This document shows positions 30,975 to 39,300 of a DNA stretch of 64,000 nt, piece by piece. The position numbers were made by a program, and so were the translations under genes. The stretch lies in NCBI RefSeq assembly GCF_004146235.1, contig NZ_SELO01000009.1, forward strand, positions 1-64,000, in the 5' to 3' direction. This DNA comes from Tropicimonas sp. IMCC6043. GTDB taxonomy: Bacteria; Pseudomonadota; Alphaproteobacteria; Rhodobacterales; Rhodobacteraceae. The stretch's first letter is position 1, and each line of letters begins with the position of its first letter. The notes under the pieces were generated by a model. It was not told the DNA's origin, made no database searches, and worked only from the letters and a program-made list of their open reading frames with translations.

Positions 30975-30988
30975 TTGTCATGGATCAA
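30975..30988. promoter_or_regulatory. FNR/CRP-family binding site upstream of octaheme operon
   Basis: TTGTC, ATGG, ATCAA has the 14-bp TTGAY-N4-RTCAA layout of FnrL/Dnr-type sites, with one perfect half (ATCAA) and one near match. It is centred 84 nt before the ATG at 31065. A centre at -41.5 would put transcription start near 31023, leaving a leader of about 42 nt. This suggests low-oxygen or nitrogen-oxide control. Confidence 0.5.
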
Positions 30989-31064
30989 GGACAACCCTTT
31001 TCCCCCCTTCCCATATCAACCCGCGCGCGAGCCCCGGGCATCCTGGAGACGGAGGGACGTGTAT

Positions 31065-32708
31065 ATGATTTCCGGAAAAGGACTGGCCATCCTGGGCCTC
31101 ACCCTTGCATTGTCAGGGTCAGGCGCCGCCTTGGCTCAAGAGACCGAGGCGCCGCCGGCGAAAGCCAGCGGCGCAACGGTCGATCACTCGAAACTTGAGG
31201 CGTTACAGAAAGACTTCGCCTCCGGTCCGGAAGTGACCGCCGCCTGCCTGAGCTGCCACACGGAGGCAGCGGATCAGGTCAAGCAGTCGATACACTGGAC
31301 CTGGGACTACACGCACCCGGGGACAGGTCAGGACCTGGGCAAGGACAACGTCATCAACTCCTATTGCGTCGCCGTGGCCGGCAACGAGGCGCGCTGCACC
31401 TCCTGCCACATCGGGTATGGCTGGACGGACATGAACGAACCGCCGCCGCAGGACGCGAACGCGGTGGATTGCCTCGTCTGCCACGACACCTCGGACACCT
31501 ATGCCAAGATTCCGGCAGGCGCCGGCAAGCCGTTCGGCAAGGAGATCAAGGAAGGCGCCATGACCAACATGGGTAAGCCGGCGCAGCCGGTGGACCTCAT
31601 GAAGGTCGCCCAGAGCGTCGGCCTGCCCGACCGCGACAATTGCGGCAACTGCCACTTCTACGGTGGCGGCGGCGACAACGTGAAGCACGGCGACCTGTCG
31701 TCGGCCCTGCACCACCCGACCGAAGCAATCGACGTCCACATGGCGGAAGAAGGGCTCAACTTCGAATGCCAGACCTGCCACGTGAGCGAACAGCACATCT
31801 GGCACGGATCGCGCTACAACGTGACCGCGAAGGACACGGAAGGGTCCGGCCTTCCCGGCCAGCGCCGCGACGTGGCCACCTGCGAAAGCTGCCACGGAAC
31901 GGAGCCGCATGACGCCTTCTCGCTCATCGGCTTCAAGCTGAACAGCCACCGCGACAAGATTGCCTGCCAGACCTGCCACATCCCCGAATATGCCAAGGGC
32001 GGCGCTCCGACGAAGCTGATGTGGGACTGGTCGACCGCTGGCAAGATGGGCGACGACGGGAAACCCACGAAAGCAAAGGGCTACGAGACCCGCGACGGCA
32101 AGAAATTCGTCACCTACGACTCGATGAAAGGCGATTTCGAGTGGGGCGAATACCTGAAACCGGACTATTTCTGGTTCGACGGCCAGGTCGAATACGCCAA
32201 TGCCGATCACGAGATCGACCCCTCGGGCGTGGTCGAGGTCAACATGATCTCCGGCCGCCAGGACGACGACAAGAGCCGGATCTGGCCGTTCAAGGTCATG
32301 CGCGGCAAGCAGCCCTATGACACCGAGCGCAACCGGCTGCTCTACCCGCATCTCTTCGGTCCCGGGTCCGACACTGCCTACTGGGGCAAATGGGACTGGA
32401 ACAAGTCGCTGGAGGCCGGGGCGGAAGCCTCCGGAACCGAATATTCCGGCAGCTTCGACTTCGTCTCGACCGAGATGTACTGGCCCGTCACCCACATGGT
32501 CGCGCCGGCGGAAGACCACGTCGCCTGCGAGGAGTGCCACAAGGAAGGCGGGCGGCTGGCCAATATCGCCGGCATCCACATTCCCGGCGCCAACCCGATG
32601 GGTCCGGGCGGAAAACTCGGCGCTCTGATCCTGATCCTCACCGCCCTCGGTGTGGTCATCCACGCGATTGCGCGCTTCTTCGGCCGCAAGAACATGAAGG
32701 AGCAATGA
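31065..32708 (+). CDS. Octaheme cytochrome c, tetrathionate-reductase (OTR) family
   Basis: The 547-residue exported protein has a signal peptide (residues 1-24, ending ALA). Eight CxxCH haem-binding motifs have their first cysteines at 61, 111, 136, 193, 235, 273, 301 and 488, and a C-terminal membrane helix spans about 518-540. Eight haems, with a long haem-free stretch (306-487) before the last, match the OTR/hydroxylamine-oxidoreductase-like octaheme group, whose members reduce tetrathionate, nitrite or hydroxylamine in vitro. The physiological substrate cannot be read. ATG 31065 has GGAGACGGAGGG upstream; an in-frame ATG at 30900 would bury the signal peptide. It leads directly into a cytochrome b gene. 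Confidence 0.88.
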   Translation: MISGKGLAILGLTLALSGSGAALAQETEAPPAKASGATVDHSKLEALQKDFASGPEVTAACLSCHTEAADQVKQSIHWTWDYTHPGTGQDLGKDNVINSYCVAVAGNEARCTSCHIGYGWTDMNEPPPQDANAVDCLVCHDTSDTYAKIPAGAGKPFGKEIKEGAMTNMGKPAQPVDLMKVAQSVGLPDRDNCGNCHFYGGGGDNVKHGDLSSALHHPTEAIDVHMAEEGLNFECQTCHVSEQHIWHGSRYNVTAKDTEGSGLPGQRRDVATCESCHGTEPHDAFSLIGFKLNSHRDKIACQTCHIPEYAKGGAPTKLMWDWSTAGKMGDDGKPTKAKGYETRDGKKFVTYDSMKGDFEWGEYLKPDYFWFDGQVEYANADHEIDPSGVVEVNMISGRQDDDKSRIWPFKVMRGKQPYDTERNRLLYPHLFGPGSDTAYWGKWDWNKSLEAGAEASGTEYSGSFDFVSTEMYWPVTHMVAPAEDHVACEECHKEGGRLANIAGIHIPGANPMGPGGKLGALILILTALGVVIHAIARFFGRKNMKEQ

Positions 32709-32709
32709 C

Positions 32710-33369
32710 ATGGCCGAACGCACGATCATGATCTACCCGCCGTTCGAGCGGTTCTGGCACTGGGGACAGGTGATCCTGGTGCTGGTGATGACCTTCACCG
32801 GCTTCCGGCTCTATGGCATCCACGAGTGGATCCCCTACAGCCAGGCGGTGGTGGTCCACACCTACTCGGCGCTGCTCCTGATGCTGCTCTGGATCTTCGC
32901 GATCTTCTGGCACTTTACCACCGGCACCTGGAAGCACTACGTGCCGACCACCAACGGCCTCTGGCAGGTCATGCGCTTCTATTCCCTTGGGATCTTCAAG
33001 GGCGAGAAGCACCCCTACCGGAAGGCCTACTGGCGCAAGCACAATCCGCTGCAGGCGATGGCCTACCTGTCTCTGAAGCTGCTGATCTTCCCGACGATCT
33101 GGATCACCGGCATCGCCTACCTGACCTACCGCCTCTGGGAGCCGGCGCCGAACTCGGGCTTCTGGATCGAGATCGTGGGAAATCTCCATGTGCTCGCGGC
33201 CTTCGGCATCCTCTCCTTCATCGTCATGCATCTCTACCTTATGACCACCGGCCATTCCGTCTGGAAGCACATCCGGCCGATGTTCAGCGGCTATGACGAC
33301 ATCGTCCTGACGGAGACCGAGGAGGCCTATCTGCGCGAGGACGAGCCGAGACGGATCCGCGACGCCTGA
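32710..33369 (+). CDS. Membrane cytochrome b (thiosulfate-reductase/b561-like), OTR partner
   Basis: This is a 219-residue four-helix membrane protein of the cytochrome b/b6 domain type. Candidate haem-b histidines lie in FERFWHWGQVIL (helix 1), VVVHTYSALLL and IFWHFTTG (helix 2), and ENLH-like NLHVLAAFG with IVMHLYLMTTGH (helix 4). It would oxidise quinol and pass electrons to the periplasmic octaheme cytochrome, which has its own C-terminal anchor. The ATG follows the octaheme stop by 1 nt. A strong terminator follows. Confidence 0.85.
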   Translation: MAERTIMIYPPFERFWHWGQVILVLVMTFTGFRLYGIHEWIPYSQAVVVHTYSALLLMLLWIFAIFWHFTTGTWKHYVPTTNGLWQVMRFYSLGIFKGEKHPYRKAYWRKHNPLQAMAYLSLKLLIFPTIWITGIAYLTYRLWEPAPNSGFWIEIVGNLHVLAAFGILSFIVMHLYLMTTGHSVWKHIRPMFSGYDDIVLTETEEAYLREDEPRRIRDA

Positions 33370-33392
33370 TCGCGACGGCAAGCTGACAGAAG

Positions 33393-33418
33393 AAGGCGAC
33401 CCCTGCGGTCGCCTTTTT
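33393..33418 (+). terminator. Rho-independent terminator of octaheme operon
   Basis: AAGGCGACC (33393-33401) pairs with GGTCGCCTT (33407-33415) around a 5-nt loop, and the T run continues to 33418. It lies 24 nt after the cytochrome b stop. Confidence 0.9.
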
Positions 33419-33499
33419 CATGTCCGGTCGTCCTGTCGATCGCGGCCCGGAAGCCGTCGCGGCGCGCCGCGATTTCTCACGGAATGTTTCATAGCATAA

Positions 33500-33528
33500 G
33501 AAAGCGCGCGTCCCGGAGGACGCGCGCT
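33500..33528 (-). terminator. Rho-independent terminator of PFOR/Nfn operon
   Basis: On the minus strand AGCGCGCGTCC pairs with GGACGCGCGCT (33503-33528) through a tetraloop, an 11-bp perfect stem, followed by TTTCTT. It lies 22 nt beyond the Nfn-type stop. Confidence 0.82.
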
Positions 33529-33550
33529 GTAATTGCAGTCACCAGATGTG

Positions 33551-36310
33551 TCAAACCAGACCGTGGCTTTCGAGGCTGCGGGCCTCCTGGGCCTTGAACT
33601 GGTGGAAACGCGGCATGAACTTGTCCCATTCGACGGTGTGGGCGTCGAATTCCGGACCGTCGATGCAGGCATGCATGCGGACCGGCTTGCCGTCCCTGAC
33701 CACCGGCACCATGCAGGCACCGCACATGCCGGTGGCGTCGACCATGATCGAGTTGAGCGAGACCACCGTCTTGACGCCATAGGGCTGCGTCAGGTCGCTC
33801 ACCGCGCGCATCATCATCGGCGGGCCGACCGAGATCACCTCCGCGAGCTTGCGCCCCTTGGAGACATTGCCGGCCTTCAGCATTTCTTCCAGCGGCCCGG
33901 TGACGAAGCCGTGCACGCCGAAGGTGCCGTCATTGGTGCAGTAGATGATGTCGAGCTTGTCGCCATATTGCGCCTTGAGCCGGCCCATCCGGTCATCGTC
34001 GCCGGTCCAGAACAGGTGCCCGGCCGAGCGGAAGCCGATGATCATCGTGGCGTGGTTGCCCTTGGCCAGATGCGCCTTGGCGATCGGCAGGATCGCCGGA
34101 AGGCCGACGCCACCCGCGGTGAAGACGACCGTCTCGTCCTCGCCATAGGCATGCACGTCGCTCGGGCGGCCGAGCGGCCCTGCGATGCCGGCAAAGGCAT
34201 CGCCCTCATGCATCAGGTTGATCATCTTGCTCGACGTGCCGAGGCCCTGGATCACGATGTCGATCGTGCCCTTCTCGGCATCCCAGTCGGCCAGCGTCAG
34301 CGGGATCAGCTCGCCGTTCTCGGAGGCGAGGACGCGGACGAACTGCCCGGCCTTCGCCGCCCTGGCCACGACCGGCGCGTAGACCGACATCTCGACGATG
34401 CCCTCGGCGACGTCCCGATGCATGACGATCGCCTGTTTTGCCTGACCGAGATCGGTATAGGCCTTTGCCCGCTTGACCCGGTCGCGCACTTCCTCGGCGC
34501 TGAAGGGAATGCTGCCGACGATCTGCCGCGCCGCGGCCTGGCCGTCGCCCGCGGCGAGGATCGCCGTGGAGCCGCCGCGCGCCGCGTCGCCGCCGGTATA
34601 GACATCCTTGACCGAGGTCTCCTGACCGTCTTCGACCTCGATCGTTCCCCATTTGGAGAGCTTCAGGTTCGGCTGCGCCTCGGGGATGATCGGGTTGGAC
34701 TTGTTGCCGAGCGCCATGATGACGAGATCGGCCGGCATCTCGATCACCTCGCCGGTGGGTTGCGGCCGGCGCCGGCCGGAGGCGTCCGGCTCGCCCAACT
34801 CGTTCACGTCGACAATGGCGTGGGTGACGAAATGCGTGTGGCTGTCGCCGACGAACTCCTTCGGACCGCGGAGCTCCGAGAGGATGATCCCTTCTTCCAG
34901 CGCGTGGTGCAGCTCCTCGACCCGGCAGGGCATCTCGGCCTGTGTGCGCCGGTAGACGATCTGCACCTTGGCGCCGAGCCGCTTGGCGGTGCGCGCGGCG
35001 TCCATCGCCGTGTTGCCGCCGCCGATGACGAGGACATTTCTGCCTTCGATATCGGGCAGCGGCGTCTCGAAGTCCGGGCTGCGGCCGCGCATCAGGTTGA
35101 CGCGGGTGAGGAATTCGTTGGCAGACATGACGCCGTTCAGGTGCTCGCCCGGCACGTTCATGAAGGTGGGCAGGCCGGCGCCCGAGCCGACGAAGATCTT
35201 CCAGAAGCCGGCCGCCTTGAGGTCCTCCAGCGTCGCCGACTTGCCGACGACGAAGTTTCGGACGAACTTACCGCCCAGAAGGTCGATCTTCTGTACAACG
35301 TCGTCGATCAGCGTGTTGGGCAGGCGGAACTCCGGGATGCCGTAGCGCAGCACGCCGCCAAGCTCATGGAACGCCTCGAAGACGGTGACCGGGTAGCCCT
35401 CGCTCGAAAGCAGGTAGGCGTTGATCAGCCCCGAGGGGCCGGAGCCCACCACCGCGATCGGCGGCTTCTCGGCGCGCTCCCAGGGGGAGACGATGCCGCG
35501 GAACCGCTCCAGCAGGTCGCCATCCGCGAGCTTCTCGTGCTCGGGCAGGTACCATTCGAGCTGGCCGATCTCGATCGGCCGGTTGGTGTGCTTGCAGACG
35601 CCCTGGCACTGGTGTTCCTGCGGGCAGACGCGGCCGGTGACATTGGGCAACGGGTTGGCGCTCTCGATCAGCTCAAGCGCCTGCCTGATCTTGCCCTTGC
35701 CGAGGAGGTCGATCATCTCGGGGATGTGGATCTTGACCGGGCAGCCGCCGATCTTCTTGGCCTCGGCCTCGCGGACCTTCTGCTTCAGCACGCCGAGCTC
35801 GCAGGGCCGGTCCTCGCATTGCTTGTCCCGCATCGCCTCGAGCCAGACGAAAAGGTCCACCTCGCGCAGGGAGTAGCCGAGCGCGCGGTAGCCGAGATAC
35901 CCGGTGTTCACCAACTCGAAATCGTGGCTGCGCTCCTCCGGCGGGCGCACATAGGGCGGAATGTAGCTGTCCGCCGGCCAGCCCTCTGACAGCCCCTTGA
36001 ACATCGGGTAGCGTCCCGAGAGATGGGCGTCGAGCGCGCGCACGAACTTGCGCTTGAACTTCAGCGGCAGGTCCCAGAGGAAACGCTGCAGCACGGTGGA
36101 CATCTCGTCCTCCTTGAGCAGCAGGTTCCAGAGCACGCCGATGAATGTCTCGCCGAGCTCGGGCTGCTGGAATTCCCAGGCCATGGCCTGGGTTCCATCG
36201 GCGACGAAGACGGACCTGAGCGAGCGGGGATCCGCCGCCAGGTGCCGTTTCAGGACCTCGATCTGTTGCTGGAACAGCTCGTCCTGGGTGTCGGCCACGA
36301 CCACGTTCAT
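33551..36310 (-). CDS. NfnB-NfnA-type fused NAD(P)H:ferredoxin oxidoreductase
   Basis: The 919-residue flavoprotein joins three parts. Residues 1 to about 160 are an unrecognised helical region. About 160-620 is a GltD/NfnB-type unit: Fe-S cysteines at 165, 170, 190 and in GRVCPQEHQCQGVC; FAD motif VVGSGPSG at 287; NADP motif VIGGGNTAMDAART; and a GGDAARGGSTAILAAGDG end block. About 640-919 is a NfnA/SudB-type ferredoxin-NADP reductase with a [2Fe-2S] site (C863, C866, C882 in MCGAC and HAC). Nfn enzymes couple reduced ferredoxin and NADH to NADPH formation. ATG 36310 overlaps the PFOR stop (ATGA). Whether this fusion bifurcates electrons is unknown. Confidence 0.85.
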   Translation of the reverse strand: MNVVVADTQDELFQQQIEVLKRHLAADPRSLRSVFVADGTQAMAWEFQQPELGETFIGVLWNLLLKEDEMSTVLQRFLWDLPLKFKRKFVRALDAHLSGRYPMFKGLSEGWPADSYIPPYVRPPEERSHDFELVNTGYLGYRALGYSLREVDLFVWLEAMRDKQCEDRPCELGVLKQKVREAEAKKIGGCPVKIHIPEMIDLLGKGKIRQALELIESANPLPNVTGRVCPQEHQCQGVCKHTNRPIEIGQLEWYLPEHEKLADGDLLERFRGIVSPWERAEKPPIAVVGSGPSGLINAYLLSSEGYPVTVFEAFHELGGVLRYGIPEFRLPNTLIDDVVQKIDLLGGKFVRNFVVGKSATLEDLKAAGFWKIFVGSGAGLPTFMNVPGEHLNGVMSANEFLTRVNLMRGRSPDFETPLPDIEGRNVLVIGGGNTAMDAARTAKRLGAKVQIVYRRTQAEMPCRVEELHHALEEGIILSELRGPKEFVGDSHTHFVTHAIVDVNELGEPDASGRRRPQPTGEVIEMPADLVIMALGNKSNPIIPEAQPNLKLSKWGTIEVEDGQETSVKDVYTGGDAARGGSTAILAAGDGQAAARQIVGSIPFSAEEVRDRVKRAKAYTDLGQAKQAIVMHRDVAEGIVEMSVYAPVVARAAKAGQFVRVLASENGELIPLTLADWDAEKGTIDIVIQGLGTSSKMINLMHEGDAFAGIAGPLGRPSDVHAYGEDETVVFTAGGVGLPAILPIAKAHLAKGNHATMIIGFRSAGHLFWTGDDDRMGRLKAQYGDKLDIIYCTNDGTFGVHGFVTGPLEEMLKAGNVSKGRKLAEVISVGPPMMMRAVSDLTQPYGVKTVVSLNSIMVDATGMCGACMVPVVRDGKPVRMHACIDGPEFDAHTVEWDKFMPRFHQFKAQEARSLESHGLV

Positions 36311-39300
36311 TTGATGATCTCCGAGTCGCAATTCGCGGCCACCTTGGCGACGCGCGTCTTGAGCGCGTCGGTGATCTCGACCTTCTCGAGCGCACCCGGG
36401 ACCATGTGGGCCACCTGTTTCACCTCGCCATCCACGACGATCTTGGTCAGCTCGAAGAGCTCGGGGATCTCCTGGTAGCAGGTCTTGCAATCCGAACAGC
36501 GGGGCACGTCCTCCTCGCGGAGATAGGGAATGCCCGGGCCGCCCGCTTCCGGTGCCGCGGTGGGCGCCGGGGCCGGTGCCGCGCCGGCGACCGGGGCAAG
36601 CGCGCCGGTCAGGCCGACCGCAGCAGGCGCTGAAGACGCCGCCGCGAGCTGGCTCATGCCGGAGGCGATAGAATCCATCGCCGCCTCGCGGGCCTCGACC
36701 GCCTCCTCGTAGCGCTGCTGGAGCGCTTCGACTTCGGCGTGATGGGCTGCGTCGAGCTTCTCGACCTCCTGGCCGGCGAGGTGCTGCAGCGTCCGCCAGG
36801 ACCGCCGGCGCTCCTCGACGAGGTGGACGACGGTGTTGCCGACCTCGAGCTTGATGAGGCGCTTCGCGGCATCCGTGGCGAGGATATACGGCACCTTGTT
36901 GGCACGCTCCGCCTTGGGAAGGTTGATGAAGTCCTCGATCGGCACGCCGTTGGCATTGGCGGCCAGCGGACGGAACTGCTTCTTGAAGCGGGTCTCGTCG
37001 AAGGCGAAATGCGCCGGGGTCAGCGTCACGTCCTTCAGCTTGAGCGCGCCATCCTCGACATATTCGAGGGTGAAGGTCGTCCAGTCCTTGTCGACCGCCG
37101 GGTTGCCCTCGAGCGAGAAGCGTTCCTCGATCGTCTCGCCCGCCTTCGGGTCATGCACGAAGAGCGGTGCCACGCGGGCCTCGACGGCGAGCTTGGCACG
37201 GGCGGAGGCCGCCGCGTCGGCGATGCCGTGTTCGGCCTGGCAGGGCGTGTAGACATCGAGCAGCGCCGGCGAGGAGCTGTGCTGCAGATATCCCATCAGG
37301 CTCTTGAGGAAGTGGCCGGGCATCGCGGTGGCGCTCTGCACGACGAAGACCTCCGGGTGGAAGGCGGCGATCATGCCGAGCTCCTTGCGGTCCTCCTGCT
37401 TGCCGGTCGAGGCCGGGCCGAAGCGGCTGAGGTCGCTGTCCTGCCCCGAGAGCGAGGCGGTGGACGCCTGCCCGCCGGTGTTGGAATAGACACCCGAGTT
37501 GAGCACCATCACCTTGACCGGCGTGTTCGAGGCAAGAAGCCGCGACAGCGCCCCAAAGCCGATGTCATAGGCCGCGCCGTCGCCGGAGATGTTGATCACC
37601 GTCGGCAGCATCGCCCGCTCCGCCTCCGAATAGTCTTGCCATTCGAACTTGCGGAAGAAGGCGTCGTCGGTGGCCGAGTCATAGGCATCGGCCAGTTCGA
37701 GCCTCGCGGTGCGCAGCGCCTTGAAGTCGACATTGGTCGCCGCCGTGATCCCCTCGAAGATCCCCTTGGAGAGCGCCGGGCCATCCTGGAACAGGCTGTT
37801 GACCCAGGGGTCCTGGTAGGGATTGTAGGGGAAGGTCGAAGCATAGACCGAAGAGCAGCCGGTGGCGTTCGCCACCACCATCGCCGCCGGGCCGTTTCCG
37901 GTCGGGCCGCCCTCCATCAGGAAGAGCCGCTTTTCGAGAACCTTGATGGCGTCCGCGATCCGCGCCCTGCGGGCCTCGTTGTCGGCAACCTGCGGCAGCT
38001 TGGCCTCCAGATCGGCGATCAGCCCCTCCAGCTCGCGCACATGTTTCTTGAGCTTGCGATCATGGATCGCGTGCGCCGCCGAGACGACCTGCCGGATCGC
38101 CGTCACCTCGCCGCAGCCACGGCAGGCACCGTGTCCGCCGGTGGTGGCGTAATAGGTGTCCCGGTCGAGCATCATCCGCTTGATGTCGCCGCCCGGATCG
38201 AAGGCGTGTTCGAGGAAGCGGGTGGGCGTGTTGGGGGTCTTCGACAGGAATTCGAACTCCGTCTGGAGCTTTTCAAGCAGCGGTTCGTCCTGCTTGGCCT
38301 CGGTCAGCGCGCCGGGGCCGCAAACCTCGATGCATTCGAGGCAGCCGGAGCATTTCCACGGGTCGACGACGACCGCGAAGAGGCCGCCCGAGCCGCCCCG
38401 CTCGGCCTCCATCGCGTCGAAGAACGGCCGCGTGCGGGCCACCGGCAGCAGCGCCGCGCCCTCGGCCAGAAGCTTGAGGTTGCGGCGCACGACAGCGCTC
38501 TCGGCCTCGATCGCCTCGACCGCCTCGGCGACCAGAACGCCGAAGGGCTTCGACTCCTTGCTGGCGAGATAGGCCGCGCGCACGGAGGCGCCGATCTCGT
38601 GGATATGCTCGCGCACCAGGTCGCGCTGGCCGGCGGGCATGTCGATTTCCTTCATCGCCGCCTTCAGAAGCTCGTCGATGTCGAAGACCGTGGCCGGGAT
38701 CGCGGCGTCCGGGCAGACCATCGTGCATTCGAGGCAGCCGGTGCAGAGCGACGTGTCGAGCACCGGAACATGGCGCCGGAACAGGCCCTTGTCGCGGCTT
38801 GCCGCGGTGCCCGAGGGCATGAACATGCCGACGCCTGGCATCACCGGCGCCTCGCCGATCGTGCCCTCGCGGAACGGCCGGGCGACCGTCTCCTCGTAAT
38901 ATTCCTGGTCGAACAGGCCGGTGGGCGAGGCATCCTGCGCGATCCGGCACATCGAACCGGAAATCGCGGGCGAGAAATGCGGCTCGAGATCGGCCGCCTC
39001 GGTCACCTCGGCAAACTCGGGCGCGGTGTAGTCGACCGCGATCGTTGCCGCGGCGCCGTCGCGGATCACCGCCATGTTGCCGTCGACCACCGCCTGGCCC
39101 TTGGCGCCAAATTTCTTGGCGATCTGGCTGCGGATCTTCTCCATCACCGCCTCTTCGGGCGCGCCCTCGGTGATGCGTTCGACATTGCCGCAGACCGCGC
39201 CGATGAAGGCGATGCCCATCATCCGCGTCTCGAGCTCGGGGCGCGGCGCGTGCTTCTTGGCGATAACGAAGCCGTCGAGCACGAAGAAGCGGATCTTGTG

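Larger units (their letters stand above)
30369..31064. other. Long intergenic region with AT-rich promoter zone
   Basis: This 696-nt gap separates the che operon from the octaheme cytochrome gene. The first 460 nt are GC-rich with open frames of unnatural Ser/Pro/Arg composition, so I see no gene there. From about 30838 to 30980 the base composition turns sharply AT-rich and contains two imperfect direct repeats and an FNR/CRP-type palindrome. It probably holds the regulated promoter of the cytochrome operon. Confidence 0.6.
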
